Source: Sphingomonas alpina (lineage in GTDB: Bacteria; Pseudomonadota; Alphaproteobacteria; Sphingomonadales; Sphingomonadaceae). Taken from it: a stretch of 64,000 nt of DNA. The position numbers were made by a program, and so were the translations under genes. The stretch covers positions 2,790,001 through 2,854,000 of the forward strand of contig NZ_CP061038.1 of assembly GCF_014490665.1 (NCBI RefSeq), written 5' to 3'. Of this stretch, positions 15,544-23,797 are shown piece by piece (the stretch's first letter is position 1; each line of letters begins with the position of its first letter). The notes beneath the pieces are model-generated. The model did not search any database. It worked only from the letters and a program-made list of their open reading frames with translations, and was not told the origin of the DNA.

Positions 15544-18065
15544 GGCTGATAGTCCTTCACGACGATGGTACCGGCATTGACGATCGACGCCGCATCCTCG
15601 GCGACGGTCACCGTGGCGATCGGCGCGGCGGCTCCCGCCGGCCGCAGCGAATAGGAGCCGGGCGCAAGCTTTTGCGCCACCAGCCGACCCGTCCTGTTGG
15701 TGAAGAACTGGATCGCCTCGCCCTTGCCGGAAACCGGCGTCAGCAACCCGGCGACATAGGGAATGGGGGCTCCCTTGCCGTCGACCAGCGAGGCGATCAG
15801 CGTATGCGAGGCAGCCGAGCCGATCTCCCACAGATAACCGCTCGCCGCGCCGGGCAGGATGTCGATCCGGCCGGCACCGATATCGTAACCGGGCGGGAGG
15901 TTAGCGACCTTCACCTCGAGCACGTCAGGCTGATAGCCGCGCTGTACCGGAACCAATGCCGGGCCCAGCGCTCCCGTCCTGGCGGCGGGGCCAAGGCTGT
16001 AGCGGCTGCTCACCTCGACCTGCGCGCCCTTCAGCGTCGGATGCCCGGCGACGATAGTGAAGCCGCGATCCGCGTCGCGCCCGAGCGCCAGGCGGTCGTC
16101 GCTATACCCAATGCCGAAGCTCAGCTGGATATCCGACGTCTGCGTCTTCTGACCGTCGATACTCTGGTAATCATGGACCACCGATGCGCGGAAGCGGTTG
16201 AAATAATGTTCGACCACGACGTTCGCGCCGCGCCCGCCGTCCTCGCGATAAACCGACGCCTCGGCGCTGGTCTGCCCCAGCCCCTCATAGCCGATCAGCG
16301 AATAATCGGCGGCGACACGATTGCGCTCCGAATTGTAATTGGTACGCACCGACTGATTGCGGCCAAGCGGGATGTTGAGCGACAGGCTGACCCGGTGATC
16401 GGTGCCGCGATCATCCTTGCGATAGCTATAGGTCCCGCTGGTGGAAATCCGGCCGAAACTGCGCGACAGGCCAGCGCTGGCGGTGGTCAGGTCGCCGAAC
16501 GGATCGCGGCCCTTGCTATAGCCGGCGCCGACGGTGGCATAGAGCTTCTCGCTCAGCGCACGCTGATAACGACCATTGATTTCGTAGCGATAGGTGTTCG
16601 GGCGATCGTCGGAAAAGGTCATCGGCGAAAAGGCGGCGGAACGCGTGACGCAGTCGACTGCGAGCAGATTCTGCCGTCCCGTGCTCGACACGCTGTTGAG
16701 CCGGTAGCTGATCAGGGCGGAATATTGCAGCTTCTCGACATCGCTGCGATCGAGTGCTCCTTCCACCCCGAACACGCCGAACGGCGTGCCCACCACGGCC
16801 TGACCGGTGAACAGGGCATTGGCGCGATCCGCCTGCACGCTGCCGCCGAGCGTCAGCCAGTCGGTCATGCCGCGAACATAATAACCCGAAAACATCGGTG
16901 AATGGCGATAGCGGGTGCTGGAGAATTGCGAGAAACTGTCCTGCTGCTGCCCGATATTGGCCGAGAACATCGATACGCCCTGCTCAAGCAGCAGCGTGTC
17001 GGAAAAGAATGACAGGTTCAGCGTCTCGCTGCGCCCGCTATCGTCGGTCACATTGAGCTGGACGTCGTTCAGCCCATCGAGAAACGGAAAATCGCGCAGG
17101 TCATATTGGCCGGCCGGCAGCGTCAGCGTGCGATACAGCGCACCATTGACCATCACATCGACCCGCGACGGCCGCTCAAGCGTCAGCCCGCCCCGTCCGG
17201 CCGGGCGAAGATTGCGATAGGGTTGAATGTCCTGATACGACCGTTCGACGCCGATCCCCAGCAGGTTGGACGAAACCTGATACGACCCGGTCGTTTGCGG
17301 ATCGAGATCACCGATCGAGAAGCGCACGGCGTTTTCGACATCGTCGTGGAACAATGTCGTGCCGCGACGGAAGATACGGTTATTCTCGCGGATCCCGCCG
17401 AGAAAGGTGAGATAGACCCCGTCCTTGCCGCCATAATTGGCAAAGCCGCGCACGGCGAGCAGCGCCGGGTCGCGGTCGATGCCGCCGAACCCGCGGCTAT
17501 GCTGCAGGCGCTGCGACAAGGTGAACGTCGCGCCGGCCGCGAAGTCGGACGGGTCGGCCGTCGCGGCGAGGCCCAGCGAGCTGCGGTCCTGGATCGAGAT
17601 GACATTGGTCGCGCGGGCATTGACCGGCAGATCAAGTCGCAACTGCAGCCCGGCCAGGTCGAAGATCAACGGAATATCGTCGCTGCGCAGCTCCGCCACC
17701 GGCGCGAACGGCCGGTTGGCGATGCGCAGTTTCAGCTTGTCGAGGATCGAGGGCGACACGATCTTTTCGAGCCGGGCGAGCAGCTGAATCGTATCGACCG
17801 ATGCGTCCCCTGCGGCGTCGGTATCGACCGTCACTTCGCCGGCCGGTGCGCCATTGACCGTCAGGCCGATCGACAGTTTCACGCGCCGGGCGGCACGCAC
17901 CGGCGCTGGGCTAGTCTGCGGCGAAGCCGCCATCGACCCAGGTACCAGCGGGGTCGATGCGGGCGGCATCGACCCTGCAGTCCTGGATTGCGCGTCTATC
18001 GGTCCCGCACACCACATGATCGCGACGGCGCTGGTCGACAACATCAGGGAACGGACAGGGCGCAC
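15540..18065 (-). CDS. Outer-membrane fimbrial usher (Csu/archaic type)
   Basis: An 841-residue FimD/PapC-family usher, of normal family length. It has a signal peptide (ending near GPIDA), an N-terminal chaperone-binding region, a beta-barrel with repeated aromatic strands (SFGRISTSGTYSYRKDD, GIGYSDDRLALG) and a plug region around PSRVDVMVNGALYRTLTL. Its C-terminal domain ends AGTIVVKDYQP. It would form the secretion pore through which pilin subunits are assembled. GTG 18065 is used; ATG 18044 is a possible shorter start. Genes for chaperone and subunits flank it on the same strand. Confidence 0.93.
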   Translation of the reverse strand: MRPVRSLMLSTSAVAIMWCAGPIDAQSRTAGSMPPASTPLVPGSMAASPQTSPAPVRAARRVKLSIGLTVNGAPAGEVTVDTDAAGDASVDTIQLLARLEKIVSPSILDKLKLRIANRPFAPVAELRSDDIPLIFDLAGLQLRLDLPVNARATNVISIQDRSSLGLAATADPSDFAAGATFTLSQRLQHSRGFGGIDRDPALLAVRGFANYGGKDGVYLTFLGGIRENNRIFRRGTTLFHDDVENAVRFSIGDLDPQTTGSYQVSSNLLGIGVERSYQDIQPYRNLRPAGRGGLTLERPSRVDVMVNGALYRTLTLPAGQYDLRDFPFLDGLNDVQLNVTDDSGRSETLNLSFFSDTLLLEQGVSMFSANIGQQQDSFSQFSSTRYRHSPMFSGYYVRGMTDWLTLGGSVQADRANALFTGQAVVGTPFGVFGVEGALDRSDVEKLQYSALISYRLNSVSSTGRQNLLAVDCVTRSAAFSPMTFSDDRPNTYRYEINGRYQRALSEKLYATVGAGYSKGRDPFGDLTTASAGLSRSFGRISTSGTYSYRKDDRGTDHRVSLSLNIPLGRNQSVRTNYNSERNRVAADYSLIGYEGLGQTSAEASVYREDGGRGANVVVEHYFNRFRASVVHDYQSIDGQKTQTSDIQLSFGIGYSDDRLALGRDADRGFTIVAGHPTLKGAQVEVSSRYSLGPAARTGALGPALVPVQRGYQPDVLEVKVANLPPGYDIGAGRIDILPGAASGYLWEIGSAASHTLIASLVDGKGAPIPYVAGLLTPVSGKGEAIQFFTNRTGRLVAQKLAPGSYSLRPAGAAAPIATVTVAEDAASIVNAGTIVVKDYQP

Positions 18066-18080
18066 GCTTTTCGTCCGCGA

Positions 18081-18818
18081 CTATTTGGCGGCGGTTTGCA
18101 GCGAGAAGCTCGCCTTGGCCCCCGCGCGGACGAACGCGGCACTGACCGGCAGCTCGATGATGCGGCTGGTTTCGGGTTCGATCAGCGGCTGGGCCAGTGC
18201 ATTGGACAATGCCTCGCCTTCCAGCGTCTCGACCTTGCCGTCACCACCGGTGAGCGTCCAGACGCCGTTGCGCAGCCGCGCATAACCATTGCCGGAATTC
18301 TTCACCTCGATACGCAACTTGGCCGCAGTCACGGCAGGCTTCACGTCCATGATCTCGAGCTGCGGCCTGGCGCCGTCGGGCGACACGGCCGCCAGCGTGC
18401 CCATGTTGAACAGGAATTGCACGCCGGTCGATTTCTCGCCGCTGGTGTCGATCGGCAGTTGGACTACCGTGACCACGTAAAGCACCGTCTTCTTGATCGC
18501 CGGATCGCCGACATATTGCACGCGAAAGGTCTGGAAGCCGTTGGGCGGAACGATCCCCTGCGGCGGGAAGATCAGGAAATCATCCTCGGCCGGTATACGC
18601 TTTTCGCTGCCATCGGGCAGGATCTGCCGGCGCTCGACCTTGAGTTCGACCGGCATCGGCTTGTCACCGGTATTTTCGACCCGCAAATCCTTCGAGGCGC
18701 CGCTCCCCGTCGGAGTAAGGTCATAAGCCATCGGCTGGACGCGCACGGCCAGGGCCGGGCTTGCGGTCAACGACATCATGGCGAGCGCCACGATCAGGCG
18801 CTTCAACTTACTCTTCAC
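18081..18818 (-). CDS. Periplasmic pilus chaperone (PapD/CsuC-like)
   Basis: A 245-residue two-domain immunoglobulin-fold chaperone that donates a strand to pilin subunits in the periplasm. It has a signal peptide (KRLIVALAMMSLTASPALA), the N-terminal domain signature RVENTGDKPMPVELKVERR, and FIFPPQ-like LIFPPQGIVPPNGFQTFRV, which holds the conserved basic strand. The GTG start at 18818 follows GGGGAGA. It sits between the second pilin and the usher, the standard Csu order. Confidence 0.9.
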   Translation of the reverse strand: MKSKLKRLIVALAMMSLTASPALAVRVQPMAYDLTPTGSGASKDLRVENTGDKPMPVELKVERRQILPDGSEKRIPAEDDFLIFPPQGIVPPNGFQTFRVQYVGDPAIKKTVLYVVTVVQLPIDTSGEKSTGVQFLFNMGTLAAVSPDGARPQLEIMDVKPAVTAAKLRIEVKNSGNGYARLRNGVWTLTGGDGKVETLEGEALSNALAQPLIEPETSRIIELPVSAAFVRAGAKASFSLQTAAK

Positions 18819-18841
18819 GGTCGGCTCTCCCCCCGGGAAAA

Positions 18842-19312
18842 TCAGTTCGGGGTGATTTCTATGGTGATGACATCGGTATAATCGCCGGCGACCAGCCGCC
18901 CCGGCACAACCGGTATCGTGATGCTCAGCATGCCCGACGTTCCGGTGACGGACGCCGATCCGCTGATCCGCGAGACGAGCGGCGCGGTGAGCGTCGTGTC
19001 CGCAATCGCGATCGAGACGTCGCCGTCCTGCGACAGGCGGTAACCGATCCGCTGATCGCCGCGCACCAGCGCGCCGCCGTTCAGCGAAGAGACCTGCCTG
19101 GTAAATCCGTTGGTGTCGTTGCAGCGATAGATCACCGGCGTCATCGACTGCGCACCGCGGATGTCGAGGCTGACGATCGCCGATGGCGACGCGACCTCGA
19201 CCGTGCACACCGGCGCCACCACCCCGTAGATCACAGTAGTGGCGGTCGCTGAAGGCTGGACCTGGGCCGTCACGATGGCGGCCATTGGCAGGAAGAACAG
19301 CGGCACCGGCAA
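18842..19312 (-). CDS. Spore coat U (SCPU) domain pilin, second subunit
   Basis: A 156-residue secreted subunit of a chaperone-usher pilus. The family pattern is seen as a VxAPVCTVEV strand after the signal sequence, an internal YRCNDTNGF with the disulfide partner, and the ending GDYTDVITIEITPN. The start is uncertain: TTG 19312 has almost no spacing from AGGA, while GTG 19306 has eight bases. It is shorter in signal length than its neighbour. A strong hairpin separates it from the first pilin gene. Confidence 0.82.
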   Translation of the reverse strand: MPVPLFFLPMAAIVTAQVQPSATATTVIYGVVAPVCTVEVASPSAIVSLDIRGAQSMTPVIYRCNDTNGFTRQVSSLNGGALVRGDQRIGYRLSQDGDVSIAIADTTLTAPLVSRISGSASVTGTSGMLSITIPVVPGRLVAGDYTDVITIEITPN

Positions 19313-19331
19313 ATTCCTGGTTCAAAAGGTA

Positions 19332-19355
19332 GAGGGCGGCCCGAAGGCCGCCCTC
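19332..19355 (-). terminator. Intra-operon GC hairpin after the first pilin gene
   Basis: GAGGGCGGCC (19332-19341) and GGCCGCCCTC (19346-19355) form a perfect 10-bp stem with a four-base loop. On the transcribed minus strand it is followed by TACCTTTTG. It lies between the two pilin genes, so it may partly terminate or stabilise the transcript so that the first subunit is made in excess. Confidence 0.65.
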
Positions 19356-19363
19356 TCGCCAAC

Positions 19364-19834
19364 TCAGTTCGCGGTGAGCGTGAACGAGATGGTGTCCTGA
19401 TAGGTGCCGGCATAGGCCGGGCCGTTCGGTGCAGCGACGTTGACCGACATTGCAAACGTGGTCGCATTGATCAGGGCAGCATTGCCGCCGAGCTGCGCGC
19501 TGTTGATCGAGGTGGTGCCGTTCAGCGGAACCGCACCGAAGCCGCCGAGGGTCAGCGTGTACGGATACTGGGTCGCGCTCACGCCGTTCTGATCAGCCAG
19601 ATGGCCGTTGTGCAAAGAAGACACCGAACCGGTGAAGCCAGCCGCGTTGTTGCACTGTGCCGTCACGTCGCCGACCGCTGTCGTGCCGCTGAGGTTGATG
19701 GCCGTCGTGCCAGGTGCCGAAATGGTGCAAACCGGCGCGACCTGGGCATAGATGGTGGTGTTCGCGGTGTTCGCGAGAGCAGGCGTTGCCGAGACGATGA
19801 CCGAAGCGGCGGCTACAATAAGAATCTTCTTCAT
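19364..19834 (-). CDS. Major SCPU-domain pilin subunit (CsuA/B-like)
   Basis: A 156-residue secreted subunit. The ATG at 19834 is preceded by GGAG at seven bases and gives a good signal peptide (MKKILIVAAASVIVSATPALA). The mature N-terminus (TTIYAQVAPVCTIS) and the C-terminus (YAGTYQDTISFTLTAN) match the Csu pilin family. The two cysteines (CTIS and QCNNAAGF) would make the fold disulfide. Being first in the operon and followed by a hairpin, it is probably the main shaft protein. Confidence 0.88.
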   Translation of the reverse strand: MKKILIVAAASVIVSATPALANTANTTIYAQVAPVCTISAPGTTAINLSGTTAVGDVTAQCNNAAGFTGSVSSLHNGHLADQNGVSATQYPYTLTLGGFGAVPLNGTTSINSAQLGGNAALINATTFAMSVNVAAPNGPAYAGTYQDTISFTLTAN

Positions 19835-20273
19835 TTTCGTACTCCAATAGATCATGAAATTATAGCATCGGAACATCCGAGCTATTTTATTTGGGCATAG
19901 CCAGCCGTTCGAAGAAGCGACCATTCTTCGTCAACTGCGTCATGATGTGGTGTTGGGTTATGCCAAGCCGTTAATAGCTTTTTTAGTTCGTCGCCGAACC
20001 ATTCCCCCGCCACTCCCCGTCACGAGCCTCCCGACTCGTTAACGCCTTCTTAAGGCTTGTCTTGGGGAAGCGGCAATCTGGATCTTTCATGACCCCCATA
20101 GATTTCCTTACAATTATTGGCACTATATGTGCCAAAATTGCACGCTGCAGGAGTGAGTCGGAACCCTTTCAAATCTTTTGAGGATTCTTGATCTGGCGCA
20201 GGGACACTAGGGTTAAACTGCCATATTGGATGTTTTGGCCGACATCGGCCGCGACTCGGGGGAGGCGCTCGAA
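19835..20273. promoter_or_regulatory. Divergent control region between pilus operon and AraC-type gene
   Basis: This AT-rich gap of about 440 bases must hold both promoters. A perfect dyad, TTGGCAC-TATAT-GTGCCAA, lies at 20117-20135. Read on either strand it also resembles a sigma-54 minus 24/minus 12 element (TGGCAC, five bases, GTGC), but no enhancer-binding protein gene is near. No gene is seen inside the gap. Confidence 0.5.
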
Positions 20274-21245
20274 ATGACCATCACGGCGCTCGGTCAGCGC
20301 GGCACCAGCGAGTCCCATTTCCTTGAAGCATCACTGCTGCCACCAGGCATGATCGTCCGATATGAACAGCCCGGCGTTGAGCTGATCGATCATATCACGG
20401 GCTATCATGTCTACGGCGCGAGCGGCGCCGCAGCGATGAACCAGATTGACTGGTTTCTGCCCGGTACCGCCAATATCCGCGTTACGTTGAACGCCGGCCC
20501 GATCGAGATCGGTATCGGCCGCCGCATCTTCTCGCCCCTGCCCGAGGCGAGCCTGTTCGGCCCCACCAGCCGCGCGATCAGAGCCACGACCAATGGCGGC
20601 GTGATGATTGGTATCGGCGTCAGTGCACTGGGGTGGGCGCGATTGTCCCGGCGATCCGCGGAAGATTTCCACAATCGGGTGGTGCCACTGTCGGAAGCGA
20701 TGGGGGACGGCTTCTCGAATCGGCTGACTCAGGAACTGCGAGGCTCGGAAGGTGGGCCGATGGTCAAACCGCTGCTGGACGCCCTGTTGCTGCCGCTGCT
20801 GGGCCTGGCTCATCCCGACGAACCGCTGATCCGCGAATTCGCTGCCTTGCTGATGGTCGAAGGCGTGATCGATGTCGCCATCGTCGCGCGTCGGCTGGGC
20901 ATTTCGACCCACAGCTTGCGCCGGATTGCGACGCGCTATTTCGGATTTGTCCCAAAGGTCCTGCTGATGCGCGCGCGGTTTCTGCGCTCGCTGATCAAGC
21001 TGATGACCAGTACGGACCGGCGCGATTACTCGGCCATCGATCCCAGCTATCATGATGCGTCGCATTTCCTGCGCGATGCGAAGGCGTTCCTCGGCATGAC
21101 GCCGCGCCGCTTCCTCTCGCTGGAGCGGCCGTTCCTGGATGCCAGCATTCATGAACGGGCGGCAGTGCTGGGGTCCGCTACTCAGGCGCTGCATGACTTC
21201 GACCTTGCCCGTGAACGGCTCGGGACTTCCGGACGGGCGATCTAG
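20274..21245 (+). CDS. AraC-family transcriptional regulator
   Basis: A 323-residue protein with a beta-rich N-terminal sensing domain (about 1-170) and a C-terminal double helix-turn-helix. The first helix pair is at VAIVARRLGISTHSLRRIATRYFG and the second at DPSYHDASHFLRDAKAFLGMTPRRFL. ATG 20274 is chosen because GGAGG lies eight bases upstream; a TTG at 20226 would add 16 residues. It is divergent from the pilus operon and is the obvious candidate regulator of it, though this is by position only. Confidence 0.8.
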   Translation: MTITALGQRGTSESHFLEASLLPPGMIVRYEQPGVELIDHITGYHVYGASGAAAMNQIDWFLPGTANIRVTLNAGPIEIGIGRRIFSPLPEASLFGPTSRAIRATTNGGVMIGIGVSALGWARLSRRSAEDFHNRVVPLSEAMGDGFSNRLTQELRGSEGGPMVKPLLDALLLPLLGLAHPDEPLIREFAALLMVEGVIDVAIVARRLGISTHSLRRIATRYFGFVPKVLLMRARFLRSLIKLMTSTDRRDYSAIDPSYHDASHFLRDAKAFLGMTPRRFLSLERPFLDASIHERAAVLGSATQALHDFDLARERLGTSGRAI

Positions 21246-21309
21246 CGCGTTCGAACAGGCTGTCCGCTTGTGCGACGGGGTTGGCCTTGGCCCTCAGGCA
21301 GATGACGGA

Positions 21310-21411
21310 TCATTGGCGGCCCCGGACAGTCTGCGCGTCCAGCCCATGTTCGGCACTGAAACACACATGCCCTGGATCCAGCTCCATCAGCAGAATCCGT
21401 TGTTTCGTCAT
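21310..21411 (-). CDS. Small hypothetical protein (33 aa)
   Basis: A short frame starting MTKQRILLMELDPGH and ending TVRGRQ. It begins 22 bases after the stop of the membrane protein gene and has AAGGAG at a good spacing, so it may be cotranscribed. It is not hydrophobic and has one cysteine. It could also be the remnant of a longer gene. Support is the ribosome site and position only. Confidence 0.35.
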   Translation of the reverse strand: MTKQRILLMELDPGHVCFSAEHGLDAQTVRGRQ

Positions 21412-21433
21412 GAGCATGGCTCCTTGTTTTTGG

Positions 21434-21928
21434 TCAGGCAGCCGGCACCTGACGCAGGATCGCGCGGGTCACCCACACGATGGGCAAGGCGAACACCAGG
21501 ATATGCACCGCGACCCCGATGACGACAGCGATGGGTGTGGCCGGCGGCGTCTGCGCGCGCGATAACGGTACGACGATGAGGTTCATGACCAGATATGTCG
21601 CCACCCCGAGACCCGCCGCGCCCATCCAGAGATTGCTCCACAGCAGGGGCCAGCGCTGAGCCAGGAGAATAAACGCGAACGCCACGATGATCGCGATCAG
21701 CAAATGAGCAATGGCGCCCAGGACCATCATGGGGGCGCCGCCACCGAACGCCTGCCCCGGCCCAACCAGACCGCTGGCGATCGATTGCAAAATGGTGGCC
21801 GGTCCGCGCCGGAACATCAGGCAGGCCGCACCGATGTCCAGCACGCCGCCCAAGCCGCCACCCGCTACCGCCGCGAGGATCAGCGCGCCCAAAGGTCCGG
21901 CATCACCGGGTAATTCTCCTGCAGTCAT
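21434..21928 (-). CDS. Conserved integral membrane protein under TetR-type operator
   Basis: A 164-residue protein with four predicted membrane helices (starting near ALILAAVAGGGLGGVLDIGA, then MMVLGAIAHLLIAIIVAFAF, then a helix near LWMGAAGLGVATYLVMNL, then AVVIGVAVHILVFALPIVW). ATG 21928 has GAGGAA six bases upstream. I do not recognise a named family. A palindrome matching the one in front of the neighbouring tetR lies upstream at 21990-22003, so it is probably the regulated target. Substrate or role unknown. Confidence 0.75.
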   Translation of the reverse strand: MTAGELPGDAGPLGALILAAVAGGGLGGVLDIGAACLMFRRGPATILQSIASGLVGPGQAFGGGAPMMVLGAIAHLLIAIIVAFAFILLAQRWPLLWSNLWMGAAGLGVATYLVMNLIVVPLSRAQTPPATPIAVVIGVAVHILVFALPIVWVTRAILRQVPAA

Positions 21929-21989
21929 GAGCAATTCCTCGAACGGAGTGAAGCGACGCTGTCGCCAGGGATTGGTATAAATAGAATAT

Positions 21990-22003
21990 ATAGATCGATC
22001 TAT
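21990..22003. promoter_or_regulatory. TetR-type operator ATAGATCGATCTAT (copy 1)
   Basis: A perfect 14-bp palindrome lies 62 bases upstream of the membrane protein start. The same sequence with one base changed (ATAGAGCGATCTAT) lies upstream of tetR at 22904-22917. The shared core ATAGA-NCGA-TCTAT in two promoters next to a tetR gene strongly suggests its binding site. Confidence 0.75.
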
Positions 22004-22109
22004 CTATTTTTATATAGCAAACCTGCGCCCGACTCAGCGGGCATTAAATCCAGCTCTTAACATCTGATATATTACGATATTATAGAATGACCCGCCAAAA
22101 CAACGGCCT

Positions 22110-22142
22110 GAGATATGTTACACGACCGGTGTAACATATCTC
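22110..22142. repeat. GAGATATGTTACAC inverted repeat (second copy)
   Basis: GAGATATGTTACAC (22110-22123) and GTGTAACATATCTC (22129-22142) are separated by five bases; one further pair (T22109/A22143) extends each arm to 15. The first 13 bases of each arm are identical to the dyad at 2699-2731. It lies 33 bases beyond module A copy 5. The rest of the gap 21929-22298 has no gene. Confidence 0.8.
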
Positions 22143-22175
22143 ACCCTGCCCCGCCTGCGATCAGAGCGCCGGCCG

Positions 22176-22245
22176 CGATTCAACCATCACACAGGATCGG
22201 GCAGGGCGTCGCTTGACGGATCGATACCGGCGCGCTCTTTCTGAT
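22176..22245 (-). repeat. Composite repeat module A, copy 5
   Basis: On the minus strand it opens CAGAAAGAGCG and ends GGTTGAATCG (22185-22176). The inner end, CCTGTGTGATGGTTGAATCG, is the same as in copy 4. Both copies are followed by the GAGATATGTTACA palindrome, so copies 4 and 5 form one subtype. Confidence 0.75.
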
Positions 22246-22298
22246 TGTCGAAACCAGCATTGTCACATAACCTCAGCCGCCATGCAGAGGTTTGGTCC

Positions 22299-22883
22299 CT
22301 AGCGTTCGCCTGCCAGAGCGCGCTCCAACGCGAGATCAACCATCCCTCCCGCCGATACCAGCGGCTCGCCCGACGCAAGCGTACGGCTCAGGATGATCGC
22401 ACCCTCCAGGCTCGACAGGACAAAGTGCGCGCAGACCGCGGCCTTTGCCGGTGGCAGGCCGGCCCGGCCAAGCGGTTCGGCGATGAGTTCCAGCCAGTCG
22501 GAAAACACTGTCGCGCAGGCCGATCGCACTGCCTCGACGGTGCTCGCCACGTCGATGGCGGTCGAGGCGATCGGACACCCGTCACGATAATCGGACATTT
22601 TCAGGACCTGAACTTCATTGGCGAAGATGCCCTGGATCGCCCTGCGCGGATCGCCGGCTCGCTCGAACGCGGCCTTCATCCGCTCACCATAATGCTCGCC
22701 TGCATACAGGATCGCCTCGACCGCCAGCTGCTCTTTGCCCCCGGGAAAGAAGTGATACATCGATCCCCACGGCGCGCCGGCCTCGGCAACGATCTGCTTG
22801 AGCCCGGTGCCGGCATAGCCCTGGGCGCGAAAAAGTTCTCCAGCCGCCCGCAGGAAACGGATCTTGGTCTCGTGTGTCGCCAT
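22299..22883 (-). CDS. TetR-family transcriptional regulator
   Basis: A 194-residue repressor. The N-terminal helix-turn-helix is typical (FLRAAGELFRAQGYAGTGLKQIVAEAG, then GSMYHFFPGGKEQL at about 40-53). The C-terminal domain resembles the LmrA/YxaF group, with DGCPIAS and VCAHFVLSSLEGAIILSR. It carries its own palindrome 21 bases upstream of its ATG and very probably represses itself and the membrane protein gene downstream on the same strand. Confidence 0.9.
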   Translation of the reverse strand: MATHETKIRFLRAAGELFRAQGYAGTGLKQIVAEAGAPWGSMYHFFPGGKEQLAVEAILYAGEHYGERMKAAFERAGDPRRAIQGIFANEVQVLKMSDYRDGCPIASTAIDVASTVEAVRSACATVFSDWLELIAEPLGRAGLPPAKAAVCAHFVLSSLEGAIILSRTLASGEPLVSAGGMVDLALERALAGER

Positions 22884-22903
22884 GGCCGTCGCGTTGCTCC
22901 TGT

Positions 22904-22917
22904 ATAGAGCGATCTAT
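22904..22917. promoter_or_regulatory. TetR-type operator ATAGAGCGATCTAT (copy 2)
   Basis: The palindrome, extended by one T/A pair to 22903-22918, sits just upstream of tetR. It differs by one central base from the copy at 21990-22003. Its location over the presumed tetR promoter fits autorepression. Confidence 0.75.
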
Positions 22918-22996
22918 AGACCATCACGCCGATTTGCGCAGCGCATGAAAGCAGATATCGCTCGCGGTCGCGCATTCCCTCGCTATTAACCACAGC

Positions 22997-23797
22997 ATGT
23001 GTGTCCTTGCCCTTGCTTGGAAAGCGCATCCTCGCTGGCATCTCGTGATGGCGGGCAACCGCGATGAGCTGCACGCGCGCCCGGCAGCGCCGTTAGCAAA
23101 TTGGGGTGCCCCTCTGCCGCTGATCGCAGGGCGTGATTTGCAATCGGGCGGGACGTGGCTGGGGGTTTCCGAGCAAGGCCGCTTCGCCGTCGTTACCAAC
23201 CTCCGTGGGCACGGCATGCCCCGGGCTGACCGGTCGTCGCGTGGCGCACTGGTCACTGACCTCCTTGCTGCTGCGGGGGAATATGCAGATCCCGACCGGG
23301 CGCTGCTCTCCGACTTCAATCCGTTCAACCTGATCCTCGCCGACCAGCACCGGGCGATGTTCCTGTCGAACCGGCCCGAGTCGGTCCGCAGCCTCCTCGC
23401 TCCCGGACTCTATGGTCTGTCCAACGGCACACTCGATGAACCCTGGCCCAAGACGCTCCGTCTCAAACAGATCCTGCTCGACTGGATCGTCCAGGATGCG
23501 ACCGAGCCGGCCGGATTGCTCGATGGCCTGGGTGAGGACGCGCTCCCCGCAGCCGGCCTGAATCCGGCGACCCCGTCCGACGTGCCGCAGGAGCCGCAAC
23601 TCTCGCCGATCTTCATCCGCAATCCGGTCTATGGAACGCGCTGCAGCACGGTTGTCGCGATCGACAATCGCGGCCAGGGCCAGATCATCGAACGGCGCTA
23701 TACATCAACTGGCGATGTCTCGGGTGAGACCGCGATCGCCTTTTCCTGGCCGCCGCCTACCCTCAATAAAGCCTTCAAGAGCCTCGCCGAAGGATAG
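22997..23797 (+). CDS. NRDE (TANGO2-like) family protein
   Basis: A 266-residue protein opening MCVLALAWKAHPRWHLVMAGNRDELHARP, with the family's conserved N-terminal cysteine (Cys2) and the AGNRDE motif. A GLSNGTLDEPWPK segment and YGTRCSTVV near the C-terminus also match. An N-terminal Cys2 would make it an Ntn-hydrolase-like protein if the initiator Met is removed. The bacterial role is not settled; the animal homologue is linked to lipid and haem handling. It converges with regA, whose stop abuts it directly. Confidence 0.88.
   Translation: MCVLALAWKAHPRWHLVMAGNRDELHARPAAPLANWGAPLPLIAGRDLQSGGTWLGVSEQGRFAVVTNLRGHGMPRADRSSRGALVTDLLAAAGEYADPDRALLSDFNPFNLILADQHRAMFLSNRPESVRSLLAPGLYGLSNGTLDEPWPKTLRLKQILLDWIVQDATEPAGLLDGLGEDALPAAGLNPATPSDVPQEPQLSPIFIRNPVYGTRCSTVVAIDNRGQGQIIERRYTSTGDVSGETAIAFSWPPPTLNKAFKSLAEG

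Noticed and set aside
17106..18881. A 591-codon plus-strand open frame over the usher and chaperone genes
   Set aside because: It is antisense to well-supported genes, rich in Arg, Gln and His without domain motifs, and typical of codon-position effects in GC-rich DNA. Similar long antisense frames at 15672-16901, 33226-34518, 57311-58855, 58515-60197 and 61703-62947 were rejected for the same reason.
13682..21245. Genomic island integrated at tRNA-Glu carrying the pilus operon
   Set aside because: No integrase gene and no direct repeat of the tRNA 3' end were found in the window.
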